Assembly (NCBI GenBank): GCA_030654195.1
Contig: JAURXV010000048.1
Span: 1-33,173 of the forward strand
Direction of reading: 5' to 3'
From: Syntrophales bacterium
GTDB lineage: Bacteria > Desulfobacterota > Syntrophia > Syntrophales > UBA5619
DNA length: 33,173 nt
The notes under the pieces are model-generated. The model made no database searches. It saw nothing but the letters and a program-made list of their open reading frames with translations, and was not told the DNA's origin. Numbering within the stretch: position 1 is the stretch's first letter; each line of letters starts with the position of its first letter. Made by a program: the position numbers and the translations under genes. Shown in pieces: positions 25,216 to 32,896 of the stretch.

Positions 25216-25842
25216 ATGGAGTTTATTTCATGGCTATGGTTGTACCGAGGCCGGCCCGACAATAGCGCGGCAGCGTCCGGACGGGAAGTTCAAGGTCGGA
25301 TCGGTGGGGCCGGCGATCCCGGGTCTTGCCATGAAGCTGGTAGATGATGATGGCCAGGAAGTTCCCCAGGGTGAAACAGGAGAGATCATCGTCAAGGGGC
25401 CCGGTGTGATGAAGGGTTATTGGAACAAGCCTAAAGAAACGGCGGAGACGCTCCGCGATGGCTGGCTCCATACCGGCGATCTCGGACGACTGGACGAGGA
25501 TCGGAACTCTATATCGTTGGCCGAAAGAAAGACTTGATCATCAAAGGTGGTGAAAACATCGATCCCGGAGTTTCGGAAAACATTCTGGCGAAACACCCTG
25601 CCGTGTTCATGGCGGCGACCATTGCGATCCCCGATGCCAAATACGGCGAAGAGGTGGTGGCGGCCGTTATCCTGCAACCGGGCCAGAAGGTGACGGAGGA
25701 AGAATTGCTGAAGTATACGGCCGAACATGTTCACCACTTTGTTGCCCCGAAGAGGATCTTCATCATGAACACCTTTCCCATGACGGGGACGGGCAAGATC
25801 TTGAAGCGGGAAATCCGGGAGATTGTCAAGGGAATGATGTAG
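25216..25842 (+). pseudogene. C-terminal remnant of an acyl-CoA synthetase, frameshifted
   Basis: The C-terminal half of an AMP-forming acyl-CoA ligase is readable: HGYGCTEAGPT from about 25228, GETGEIIVKGPGVMKGYW, and DGWLHTGDLGRLDED to about 25505. After a one-base frameshift comes LYIVGRKKDLIIKGGENI, then the C-terminal lysine segment TGTGKILKREIREI, ending at TAG 25840-25842. The N-terminal half is missing, and 25060-25215 contains no ligase sequence. It is not expected to make active enzyme. Confidence 0.85.
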
Positions 25843-25916
25843 GCACCGCCTCGGATTCATCGATACTTTTTACCTCTGGTGTTGTTTACGACGGCAGGAG
25901 GGCATAAGGGAGTGAA

Positions 25917-27446
25917 ATGAAAGAAGTCATGGATGAAAAATATGACGTGATCGTGGTCGGCACCGGTGTCGGCGGACTGACGGTGGCGAGCCTTGTCGCA
26001 ATGGAAGGGCTGAAGACCCTGCTCGTCGAGCAATGCGATCGTGTCGGCGGGCGCGCTCTCAGCATCCGCGGTGAAGAGATTCTCTGTAATGGGGCGAACT
26101 GGTATAAAACGCTGCTGGCTAAGCAATATACGTGGCTTCCCTACAGTGAGCCCGATTTGGAGAGCATCATCGCCGGAAGGATGTTGCAGGGCTATACGCT
26201 GGATGTCGGCTACCACGGGGTCGCCTTGAACGGCGACGGATACTTCCTCGATCTCGATGAGAGACTGGGAACCGGCGTCCCGATGGTGGGGAATGTCAAC
26301 AGCACGTATATCGGCGATGAATGGTATCTGGATTTTCATGCCGGCAAGGTCGACGAGCGCCTGCAGAAGCTGCTTCAGGAAGAAAAGATCCCGATGCATC
26401 GTTTCTATATTGCGGCGGCCAAGCTCACTGAGAAGGATTACGACGCACTGGAAACGGTGTCGGTGACGCAATGGTGCAAGGACAACGGATTGTATGAAAA
26501 CAAGACGGTGTTCGGGATGATCCATGCCGTTTCGACCCTGATCACCACGATCAACGATCCCGACGACATCTCCATCGGCGACATCTTCCGTTACATGGGA
26601 ACGGTGATCAATCCGAGATTCAAGGCGGGGCGGGCGAAGTGGCCCTCCGGGTTTGCGACCGGCGGGATCATGCGCTGGAGTCAGGCCGTGGCCAATCGGT
26701 TCCGGGAACTGGGCGGTAAATTGCTCCTCGATACCCGTGTCCGGGAAATATTGATTGAAAACGGCCGGGCGACGGGCATCGCGATTGAAGACGCTTCGGG
26801 TGCGACCCGCAAGATTCTGAGCGACAGGGTCGTCAGCAACATTCCCATCCAGGATGCATTCAAGGTCGCGGACAAAGGCGCCTTCCCCCGGGAATGGGCC
26901 GATCGGATGGAGGGGCTCTACGGATACGGCTCCATTGCCCCGTACTTCGGTTTGAACAAGCTTGTCCTGCCGGAAAGAGAGTGGAAGGTTGGCGTGAAGG
27001 ACACGTATGTGATCCTGAAGGAAGAGGGATTTGAGTATGACGTGTACATGTGCTGGAATATCCAGTCGCAGAGCGATCCTTCCTGCGCGCCCGGCGGCCG
27101 GCACCTGATGACGGCCTATGCCCCTGTGACGGAAAAGGAGGCCAGGGATAAGGCGCTGATGGTCAAGGCCTGCCGGCTCATCATGGATTATCTGGAAAAA
27201 CGTTATCCGGGGTTCCGCAGCAGTGTCGACTGGGCCATGTTTCCCACCGCCTGGAAATTAGAGGGGGTGGCGAAATCAAAAACCCAGGCGGGCACGCTCA
27301 AGGCCCCGGTCGAGGCGCCGGGCGTCGCCGGTCTTTACTTCGCCGGAGACACGGTTAAAGGGTACGGCGTCGCCATGGATTGCGCCGTCGCAGCAGGGCT
27401 GATCTGCGCGTCGCGCATCACGGGAAAGGATTATGGTGTTTCCTGA
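25917..27446 (+). CDS. FAD-dependent oxidoreductase, phytoene desaturase/CRTISO-like
   Basis: A 509-aa flavoprotein with the ADP-binding motif GTGVGG at 15-20, EQCDRVGGRALS soon after, and the C-terminal FAD loop GLYFAGDTVKGYG. Length and motifs place it in the CrtI/carotenoid-isomerase/amine-oxidase superfamily. AAGGGAG lies 6-7 nt before the ATG at 25917. Members desaturate, saturate or isomerise hydrophobic polyenes, but here the neighbours are acyl-CoA enzymes rather than carotenoid biosynthesis genes. A role in removing or shifting double bonds in an isoprenoid or alicyclic substrate is inferred. A truncated copy lies at 20238, beside the CrtC-like gene. Confidence 0.85.
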   Translation: MKEVMDEKYDVIVVGTGVGGLTVASLVAMEGLKTLLVEQCDRVGGRALSIRGEEILCNGANWYKTLLAKQYTWLPYSEPDLESIIAGRMLQGYTLDVGYHGVALNGDGYFLDLDERLGTGVPMVGNVNSTYIGDEWYLDFHAGKVDERLQKLLQEEKIPMHRFYIAAAKLTEKDYDALETVSVTQWCKDNGLYENKTVFGMIHAVSTLITTINDPDDISIGDIFRYMGTVINPRFKAGRAKWPSGFATGGIMRWSQAVANRFRELGGKLLLDTRVREILIENGRATGIAIEDASGATRKILSDRVVSNIPIQDAFKVADKGAFPREWADRMEGLYGYGSIAPYFGLNKLVLPEREWKVGVKDTYVILKEEGFEYDVYMCWNIQSQSDPSCAPGGRHLMTAYAPVTEKEARDKALMVKACRLIMDYLEKRYPGFRSSVDWAMFPTAWKLEGVAKSKTQAGTLKAPVEAPGVAGLYFAGDTVKGYGVAMDCAVAAGLICASRITGKDYGVS

Positions 27447-27514
27447 AGGCAGGGAAGGGGTCGCGATCAGAAACAGGACATGGATCATTATACGGATATA
27501 GAAAGGAAATACGC

Positions 27515-28369
27515 ATGATCAGGAAACTTTGTGTCATCGGTGCGGGAACGATGGGGGCGGGCATCGCCCAGGTCGCGGCGGAAAACGGCATCAACGTGGT
27601 GATTCGGGACGTGGAGACGGCGTTTGTCGAGCGCGGCATCGGCACGATCCGGAACTTCATCGGCAAGAAGTTAGAGAAGGGCAAAATTTCCCAGGACGTC
27701 CATGACCAGATCGTCGGGCGGGTCCGGGGAACCACGAGTCCCGAGGAAGGGTTTGCCGGCGTGGACATGGTCGTCGAGGCGGTTTTCGAGTCCCTGGAAC
27801 TCAAGCAGAAAATCTTCGCCGAGGCGGACCGCCTCTGCAAGCCTTCGGTCATCCTGTCTTCCAACACCTCCACCATGAGCATCACGAAGATCGCCTCAGC
27901 GACGAGCCATCCGGAGCGCGTCATCGGCACCCACTTCTTCAGCCCCGTTCCGGTCATGCGTCTCGTGGAGGTCATCCGCGGGGAAAAGACCACTGAAGCT
28001 GTGGTTTCTTCCGCTGTCGAGTTCTGTAAGACCATCGGCAAAACCGCGATCCTGTGCAAGGACGTGCCCGGCTTCATCGTCAACCGTTTCCTGTGCCTGC
28101 TCTACAATGAGGCAGCCAACCAGATCCATCAGGGAATGGCCACCGCCCAGGACATTGATCTCGGTTTGAAGCTGGGGTCAAACCATCCCATGGGGCCGGT
28201 GGAGATCATGGACCTGGCCGGCGTGGACGTGGTGTACAACGCCCTGAAGGCCCTCCATGAAATGACGGGGGAGGAACGCTACCGGCCGTCCCCTCTCTTC
28301 GCAGAGATGGTCCGGGAAAATCGTCTGGGAAGGAAAACAGGTCGAGGGTTCTACACTTACGAGGCGTAA
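27515..28369 (+). CDS. 3-hydroxyacyl-CoA dehydrogenase (second copy)
   Basis: 284 aa from the ATG at 27515, with GAAAGGA 7 nt upstream; a longer in-frame ORF from 27380 overlaps the flavoprotein gene and lacks homology there. The NAD motif GAGTMG is at 9-14, the catalytic His140 is in GTHFFSPVPVMRLVEVI, and DVPGFIVNRFLCLLY is in the C-terminal domain. It is about the canonical Hbd length. It differs enough from the copy at 12492 to suggest a distinct substrate, perhaps the CoA ester handled by the CrtC/CrtI-like enzymes. Confidence 0.93.
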   Translation: MIRKLCVIGAGTMGAGIAQVAAENGINVVIRDVETAFVERGIGTIRNFIGKKLEKGKISQDVHDQIVGRVRGTTSPEEGFAGVDMVVEAVFESLELKQKIFAEADRLCKPSVILSSNTSTMSITKIASATSHPERVIGTHFFSPVPVMRLVEVIRGEKTTEAVVSSAVEFCKTIGKTAILCKDVPGFIVNRFLCLLYNEAANQIHQGMATAQDIDLGLKLGSNHPMGPVEIMDLAGVDVVYNALKALHEMTGEERYRPSPLFAEMVRENRLGRKTGRGFYTYEA

Positions 28370-28567
28370 CCTCTGCGGGGCGGCCCGAATTTGTATGGGG
28401 CTTGGTTTGGCGGGGGGAGTCCGCCGTCCAAATCCCCGAAAAAAACCTGTGAAAAATAGAAGAAAGGAGGATCTGTACCGGAACAATGTGTCGAAAAGCG
28501 GCACCGCTTGCCCGGTGAACGGGCTTGGGAAGGTCACATCGCAAACCACAAAAATATGGAGGGAACC
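28370..28567. other. Intergenic region after the second 3-hydroxyacyl-CoA dehydrogenase
   Basis: About 200 bases without a recognisable gene. An AAAGGAGG near 28463-28470 has no good start codon or ORF after it, which suggests an eroded gene. The right end carries GGAGGG (28558-28563) for the remnant starting at 28568. Confidence 0.4.
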
Positions 28568-28640
28568 GTGGACAGGAATCAGGAGACAACCATCAACATG
28601 GTTTTCAGGGACCGCGTCAAGCGCTACGGCGACACGCATC
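28568..28640 (+). pseudogene. N-terminal remnant of an acyl-CoA synthetase
   Basis: A GTG at 28568, 4 nt after GGAGGG, begins about 24 codons reading MDRNQETTINMVFRDRVKRY and then GDT. This is the usual opening of AMP-forming acyl-CoA synthetases (ETTIN..F..RV..YGD). Homology then stops, and the frame runs through unrelated sequence to 28747. With the C-terminal piece at 25216-25842 it shows that ligase genes here were deleted or split. Confidence 0.65.
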
Positions 28641-28672
28641 ATCGATCAGCGTCCAAAGGAATAAATATAAGG

Positions 28673-28687
28673 ACCCCTGAAAGGGGT
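28673..28687. other. Short hairpin in the leader of the alcohol dehydrogenase gene
   Basis: ACCCC-TGAAA-GGGGT forms a 5-bp GC stem with a 5-nt loop. It is followed by GCTTTGG, not a T-run. It could act as a 5' mRNA stabiliser or a weak terminator of the upstream transcript; the evidence is slight. Confidence 0.3.
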
Positions 28688-28733
28688 GCTTTGGGACCGG
28701 AAATGTTATATTATCATAAACATGGAGGTTATT

Positions 28734-29930
28734 ATGAAATATCCTGATTTAACGTATCCGACTTTTTTCAATTGGGTCAATCGTCCCCGGATTATGTACT
28801 CCCCGGGTCTGCACAAAGAGGTGGTCTTTGAGATGACCCAACTGGGGGGGACGAATGTGGTCATCTTCACCGATAAGGGCGTTGTCGAAGCCGGTGTGGC
28901 GGAGATGATGATCTCGGCGATCCGAAGTTCGGAGCTGAAACTGGCGGGGGTCTTTGACGAGATTGTCCAGGATGCCCGGATCAATATCATCAACAGCGGC
29001 GCGAGATTTTACAGGGAGAAAGGCGCCGACTGTATGATCGCTCTTGGCGGGGGTAGCGTCATGGACACGGCCAAGGCGGTGAACATCCTGATCGGCGGTG
29101 GCGAGGAGGACTTTGCCCCGCTGGCTGCCCAGTGCGCCCTCTGGGACGGGGCGAAGCCATTGCCCCCCCATATCGCTTTTCCGACAACGGCGGGGACAGG
29201 CTGTGAGGTTACGAATGGTATGGTGGTCCTGGATACAGAGGCGAAGGCCAAGCTTCAGGTCACCCATCCGTTCTGTAATTCGGACATCGCCATGCTGGAT
29301 CCGGAACTCACGATCAAACTTCCCGCGAAGATCACGGCCTTCACAGGGATGGACGCCCTGACCCACGCCATCGAAGGGGTGACCTCGATGAATGTCGAAC
29401 CTATCGGCGATGCCCTTGGCCTTCATGCCATCCGGATGATTGTTAAGCACCTGCCGCTGGCGGTCAAGGAACCGGAGAACATCGACGCTCGGGGAAACAT
29501 GCTGATAGCCAGTACCATTGCCGGGATGTGTTTTATCAATACCATGACCGGTGCGGTCCATGCCCTGGCCCATTCATTAGGGGCTCTGTATGGCATTCCC
29601 CACGGTCTGGCTAATGCAATCATGCTGCCCCATGTCATGGTCTTTAACCTTGAAGAACAGCCCGAGCGGTTCATGATGGTGGCTGATGCGATGGGTTTGC
29701 CTGTCGACGGCAAGGCCCCGCTGGAGGCAGGGCAAATGGCCGTCAAGGCCGTGAAAGACCTTCTTCGGGAGATCGGCCTCACGCAGACCCTCAAGGATTT
29801 TGGCGTTCCCGGAGATCCGAAAGCCCTGCAACCGATGATTGAACTGGCCTCCGTTGATGGCCAGATCAGCTACAACCCCCGTTCTTGCGAGGAAGAGGAT
29901 ATTCTGAAACTGTATCTTCAAGCCCTGTAA
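28734..29930 (+). CDS. Iron-containing alcohol dehydrogenase
   Basis: Interconverts an alcohol and aldehyde with NAD(P). It has 398 aa from the ATG at 28734 with GGAGG 5 nt upstream. The nucleotide-binding GGGSVMD is at 105-111. Metal ligands are D207, H211, H276 and H290 (GMDALTHAIEG, VHALAHSLG, GIPHG), with the same spacing pattern as FucO-type enzymes. It is next to an aldehyde:ferredoxin oxidoreductase, so it probably forms an alcohol-aldehyde-acid route. The substrate is unknown. Confidence 0.92.
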   Translation: MKYPDLTYPTFFNWVNRPRIMYSPGLHKEVVFEMTQLGGTNVVIFTDKGVVEAGVAEMMISAIRSSELKLAGVFDEIVQDARINIINSGARFYREKGADCMIALGGGSVMDTAKAVNILIGGGEEDFAPLAAQCALWDGAKPLPPHIAFPTTAGTGCEVTNGMVVLDTEAKAKLQVTHPFCNSDIAMLDPELTIKLPAKITAFTGMDALTHAIEGVTSMNVEPIGDALGLHAIRMIVKHLPLAVKEPENIDARGNMLIASTIAGMCFINTMTGAVHALAHSLGALYGIPHGLANAIMLPHVMVFNLEEQPERFMMVADAMGLPVDGKAPLEAGQMAVKAVKDLLREIGLTQTLKDFGVPGDPKALQPMIELASVDGQISYNPRSCEEEDILKLYLQAL

Positions 29931-30136
29931 GGATGAAACATTCATGAGGACTGGACATCGTACTGGCGGATGAAAATAAGATATCAGAATAATTAAAATG
30001 ATCCGTTTGTTGTGACCTCCGACTTCCATGTCAATGTCATCCAATGTTTGGGATGGAAAGAGGAAATCAGCAGGCGCGAAGGTAACCATAATTCCGGATG
30101 CAGGGTGCATCCGAATAAATGGCAAAGGAGTGAGAC
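29931..30136. other. Intergenic region before the aldehyde oxidoreductase gene
   Basis: About 200 bases, AT-rich around 29980-30010, without a gene or strong hairpin that I can see. The right end carries AAAGGAG before the ATG at 30137. A separate promoter is possible but not identified. Confidence 0.4.
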
Positions 30137-32002
30137 ATGAAAGGCAATACAGGCAAGATTGTGAATGTAGATCTCACGGCAGGACGAATCGACATTGAGA
30201 CGCTGCCGGAGGAGTATTATCGGAAGTACATCGGCGGCAGCGGTCTGGCGGCAAAGCTTTTCTGGGAGCGGGCAAATTTTAAGGCCGACCCCCTTTCTCC
30301 GGAGGCCATGCTGATGTTCATGAATGGTCCCTTGGCAGGAATTCGAGTTTCCGGTGCCAGCCGAAGCAGTGTCGGCGGTCGCTCTCCCCAGACAGGTCAC
30401 TGGGGAGATTCGTCCGTTGGCGGTTATTTCGCTCCGGAATTACGCTATGCGGGGTTTGATGGCATTGTCATCAAGGGCCGAGCCTCTCAACCATCGTTCT
30501 TGCTCATTATGGATGATAAGATCACCATCGAGGACGCAGCAGAATACTGGGGGAAGGGGACGGAGGAAGTGACGAGGACGCTGAAAGGTAAGTATGGTAA
30601 GAATTACCGTACTCTGGTCATCGGACCTGCGGCCGAGAATGGTGTCCGGTTCACTTTGATCCTCAACGACGGACACAATACCACGGGCCGGGCTGGGTAT
30701 GGCTCTCTCATGGGGTCCAAGAATTTGAAGGCCATCGTCATCAAGGCGACGAAGAAAGAGAGGACTCTGGCTGAACCGGCAGCTTTTGAGGCCATGCGCA
30801 AGGACCTGAATGAACGGATAAAGGGATCCCTGGCCGCGAACGTTCTTCATGAAGACGGCACGGCGGCCAACCTCCTCGGAGGTATGTTTATCGGTGATGT
30901 TCCGATCAAAAACTGGACATCGAATTACTGGGAGGAGGCGGGAGAAGCTCTATCGGGCGGTTCCCTGACGTCGCAATATTTGACCAGACGCGGAGCCTGT
31001 GCTTACTGCGAGATTGCCTGTAAGCGCATTGTGGAGGTTAAGGACGGACCTTTTGCCGTTCCGGAGGGGCCGGGACCGGAATACGAAACAATTGTCTCCT
31101 TCGGATGCCTCATGGGTTCGATCGATCTGGCTGCCACCTGCAAGGCTGGCCGGGTCTGTAACGACTTGGGGATGGACAGCATTTCCTGCGGCGGAACCAT
31201 TGCTTGGGCAATGGAGGCCTTCGAGCGGGGGGACCTGACCCTGTCGGACACAGAGGGCATCGAATTGAAGTGGGGTGATATGGATACGGTCATAAACCGC
31301 ATTCTGCCGGCAATCGCCCGGCGGGAGGGAAAGCTGGGGGATTTGCTGGCTGAAGGGAGTGTAGGTGCGGCCAAAAAGATCGGTAAGGGGATGGACTACA
31401 CCGCCCACAGCAAGGGACTGGAAGCCCCCATGCACGATCCGCGGGGCGGCGGCCAGGGGATGGCCTTAAGCTACGCGATGAGTCCGCGTGGAGCGTGCCA
31501 CGTGGCGGACCCCATGATGTTTATGGAAATGGGAGGGAAATACTATCCGGAGATCGGATTTGAATTGATTCTCGATCCCAGAAGCACCGAGAACAAGGCT
31601 CTGGCGGCAACGACATCTGTAGCCTTGGGAGCGATCGAGAACAGCGCCTGTTTTTGCAACTTCGCCGACGGGGAAGTTACTATCCCTGACTGGCTTAACC
31701 TTTTTAATTATGTCGCTGGATACGACTGGACGGCTGAAGACATGATGCTCGCCGGTCGGCGGGTATTCTTCCTCAAACGTCTTATCAACTACCGTTATGG
31801 ACTCACTGCCGGCGATGACGATCTTACTCCACGGATGCTGGAGCCGGCACGGGATGGCGAGGTAAAGGGGGTGCAGGTGGATTTGGCGAAGATGAAAAAG
31901 GATTTCTATAAGTTGATGCGCATGGATCCCGACAAAGGCATTCCGACCCGGGAGGCTCTGGAAGACGCGGGCATGGCCGAAGAAGCACAACAGGTCTGGT
32001 AG
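30137..32002 (+). CDS. Tungsten-type aldehyde:ferredoxin oxidoreductase (AOR)
   Basis: Oxidises aldehydes to carboxylic acids with ferredoxin, or the reverse, using a tungstopterin and one [4Fe-4S] cluster. It has 621 aa, the AOR family length. Cluster ligands C288, C291 and C295 (CAYCEIAC) fall at the same positions as in Pyrococcus furiosus AOR. The fourth is C505 or C507 in NSACFCNF. The N-terminal domain has the family start (KIVNVDLTAGRIDIETLP), plus SVGGRSPQTGHWGDSSVGG in the pterin-binding region. It would take the aldehyde from the alcohol dehydrogenase to an acid for CoA activation. No AOR-associated ferredoxin subunit gene is adjacent. Confidence 0.93.
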   Translation: MKGNTGKIVNVDLTAGRIDIETLPEEYYRKYIGGSGLAAKLFWERANFKADPLSPEAMLMFMNGPLAGIRVSGASRSSVGGRSPQTGHWGDSSVGGYFAPELRYAGFDGIVIKGRASQPSFLLIMDDKITIEDAAEYWGKGTEEVTRTLKGKYGKNYRTLVIGPAAENGVRFTLILNDGHNTTGRAGYGSLMGSKNLKAIVIKATKKERTLAEPAAFEAMRKDLNERIKGSLAANVLHEDGTAANLLGGMFIGDVPIKNWTSNYWEEAGEALSGGSLTSQYLTRRGACAYCEIACKRIVEVKDGPFAVPEGPGPEYETIVSFGCLMGSIDLAATCKAGRVCNDLGMDSISCGGTIAWAMEAFERGDLTLSDTEGIELKWGDMDTVINRILPAIARREGKLGDLLAEGSVGAAKKIGKGMDYTAHSKGLEAPMHDPRGGGQGMALSYAMSPRGACHVADPMMFMEMGGKYYPEIGFELILDPRSTENKALAATTSVALGAIENSACFCNFADGEVTIPDWLNLFNYVAGYDWTAEDMMLAGRRVFFLKRLINYRYGLTAGDDDLTPRMLEPARDGEVKGVQVDLAKMKKDFYKLMRMDPDKGIPTREALEDAGMAEEAQQVW

Positions 32003-32059
32003 CAAGGGTAAACGAGATTAGTACAACAACATTAGCATAACAACAAAAGGAGGATTACC

Positions 32060-32479
32060 ATGGAGTTTTGGAAAGATTCGGATGAAGCGGTGAGAACGAT
32101 TGTGAAATTACAGGAAGAAGCCTTCAAGGACCCTGATCTGGGTCCAGCGTTAAAGAAGGTCAATCAGCTTATCTTGTACGATTACACGGAAAGCGGGCCC
32201 GGTTGCGCTGTGTGGGTAGACTGCCGTAATGGGCAGCTTTCATGCGGAGCCGGTGATCCTCCCGGGAAGCCGGACTTGGTGTTGAGCCTTTCGGCTGACG
32301 ATGCCCATCGGGCATGGTCGAACAAACTCAACCCCATCGTGGCCATCACCCGCAAAAAAATCCGCGTCAAAGGGTCCGCCACGGGACTGCTTAAATTGGC
32401 GCCTAAGACCAAGAGGACCGCGGAAATCTACACTCAGCTTCTCAAAGATCTCAATATGGCGGATAAGATTCTGAAATAA
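32060..32479 (+). CDS. SCP2 sterol-binding domain protein
   Basis: A 139-aa single-domain protein of the SCP2 type, recognised by the pattern GKPDLVLSLSADDAHR followed by ITRKKIRVKGSATGLLKLAP. SCP2 domains bind lipids, sterols or fatty acyl-CoAs in a hydrophobic tunnel. AAAAGGAGG lies 6 nt before the ATG. It follows the AOR by 57 bp and is probably in the same transcript. It may carry the hydrophobic substrate or CoA ester between the enzymes; this is inferred. It is the last intact gene before the hairpin at 32524. Confidence 0.8.
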   Translation: MEFWKDSDEAVRTIVKLQEEAFKDPDLGPALKKVNQLILYDYTESGPGCAVWVDCRNGQLSCGAGDPPGKPDLVLSLSADDAHRAWSNKLNPIVAITRKKIRVKGSATGLLKLAPKTKRTAEIYTQLLKDLNMADKILK

Positions 32480-32523
32480 AGGCAAGACGAAGTTATGGTT
32501 TACCAGACCGTTTTTGAGATAGA

Positions 32524-32561
32524 CATAGCCTGAGATGGGGGTATCCTCATCTCAGGCTATG
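32524..32561 (+). terminator. Strong 14-bp hairpin after the operon
   Basis: CATAGCCTGAGATG (32524-32537) pairs perfectly with CATCTCAGGCTATG (32548-32561) around a 10-nt loop that can pair further. It lies 44 bp after the SCP2 stop, a natural place for transcription to end. No T-run follows, so an intrinsic terminator is not fully supported. It could instead be an mRNA 3'-end stabiliser or a palindromic element. Confidence 0.55.
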
Positions 32562-32621
32562 ACTGAACGGATGTTCGATCATTGGCATAAAAGCATTTTC
32601 CCTATAGGGGAAAGGAGAACA

Positions 32622-32741
32622 ATGATGACTAAAAGAATAACAATGATGACTAAAAGAATAAAGTCAAGGAACCGTTTTTGGGGGGGATTAATTGTAGTTT
32701 TGATATGTGTAATATTTATGGGACAACCGATGCAGGAGTAG
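32622..32741 (+). CDS. Small ORF with signal-peptide-like segment
   Basis: A 39-aa ORF behind AAAGGAG. It begins with a duplicated 7-residue unit (MMTKRIT, MMTKRIK; a 21-bp direct repeat around 32620-32661). It continues into a charged and hydrophobic stretch RFWGGLIVVLICVIFMG resembling a signal peptide or single membrane helix, and ends at TAG 32739-32741. It may be the stub of an exported protein gene truncated by a deletion. It is AT-rich compared with its neighbours. No family is assigned. Confidence 0.4.
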   Translation: MMTKRITMMTKRIKSRNRFWGGLIVVLICVIFMGQPMQE

Positions 32742-32869
32742 CTCGAATGGTAAAGGAACAATTTGGATCAGAACCGTGGGTGCATGCGATTAAAGGAGTC
32801 AGGCACTGCCCAATGATCGAGGCTCCTGAACGTTTCAATTCCGTCCTCGGTAAAGTTTTAGCGGAATAG
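32717..32869 (+). pseudogene. C-terminal remnant of an alpha/beta hydrolase
   Basis: About 50 codons in another frame encode the C-terminal end of an alpha/beta hydrolase: GVARMVKEQFG, then GVRHCPMIEAPERFNSVL with the catalytic His of the family (pattern GxGHxPxxExPxxF). The rest of the enzyme is missing and the 5' end runs into the signal-peptide ORF. It stops at TAG 32867-32869. It is a deletion remnant. Confidence 0.65.
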
Positions 32870-32896
32870 TATCGGCGATCTGCAGTAATCCAACAG

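Noticed and set aside
28673-28687. ACCCC/GGGGT hairpin as a rho-independent terminator
   Set aside because: The stem is only 5 bp and no T-run follows. It is kept only as a minor leader hairpin.
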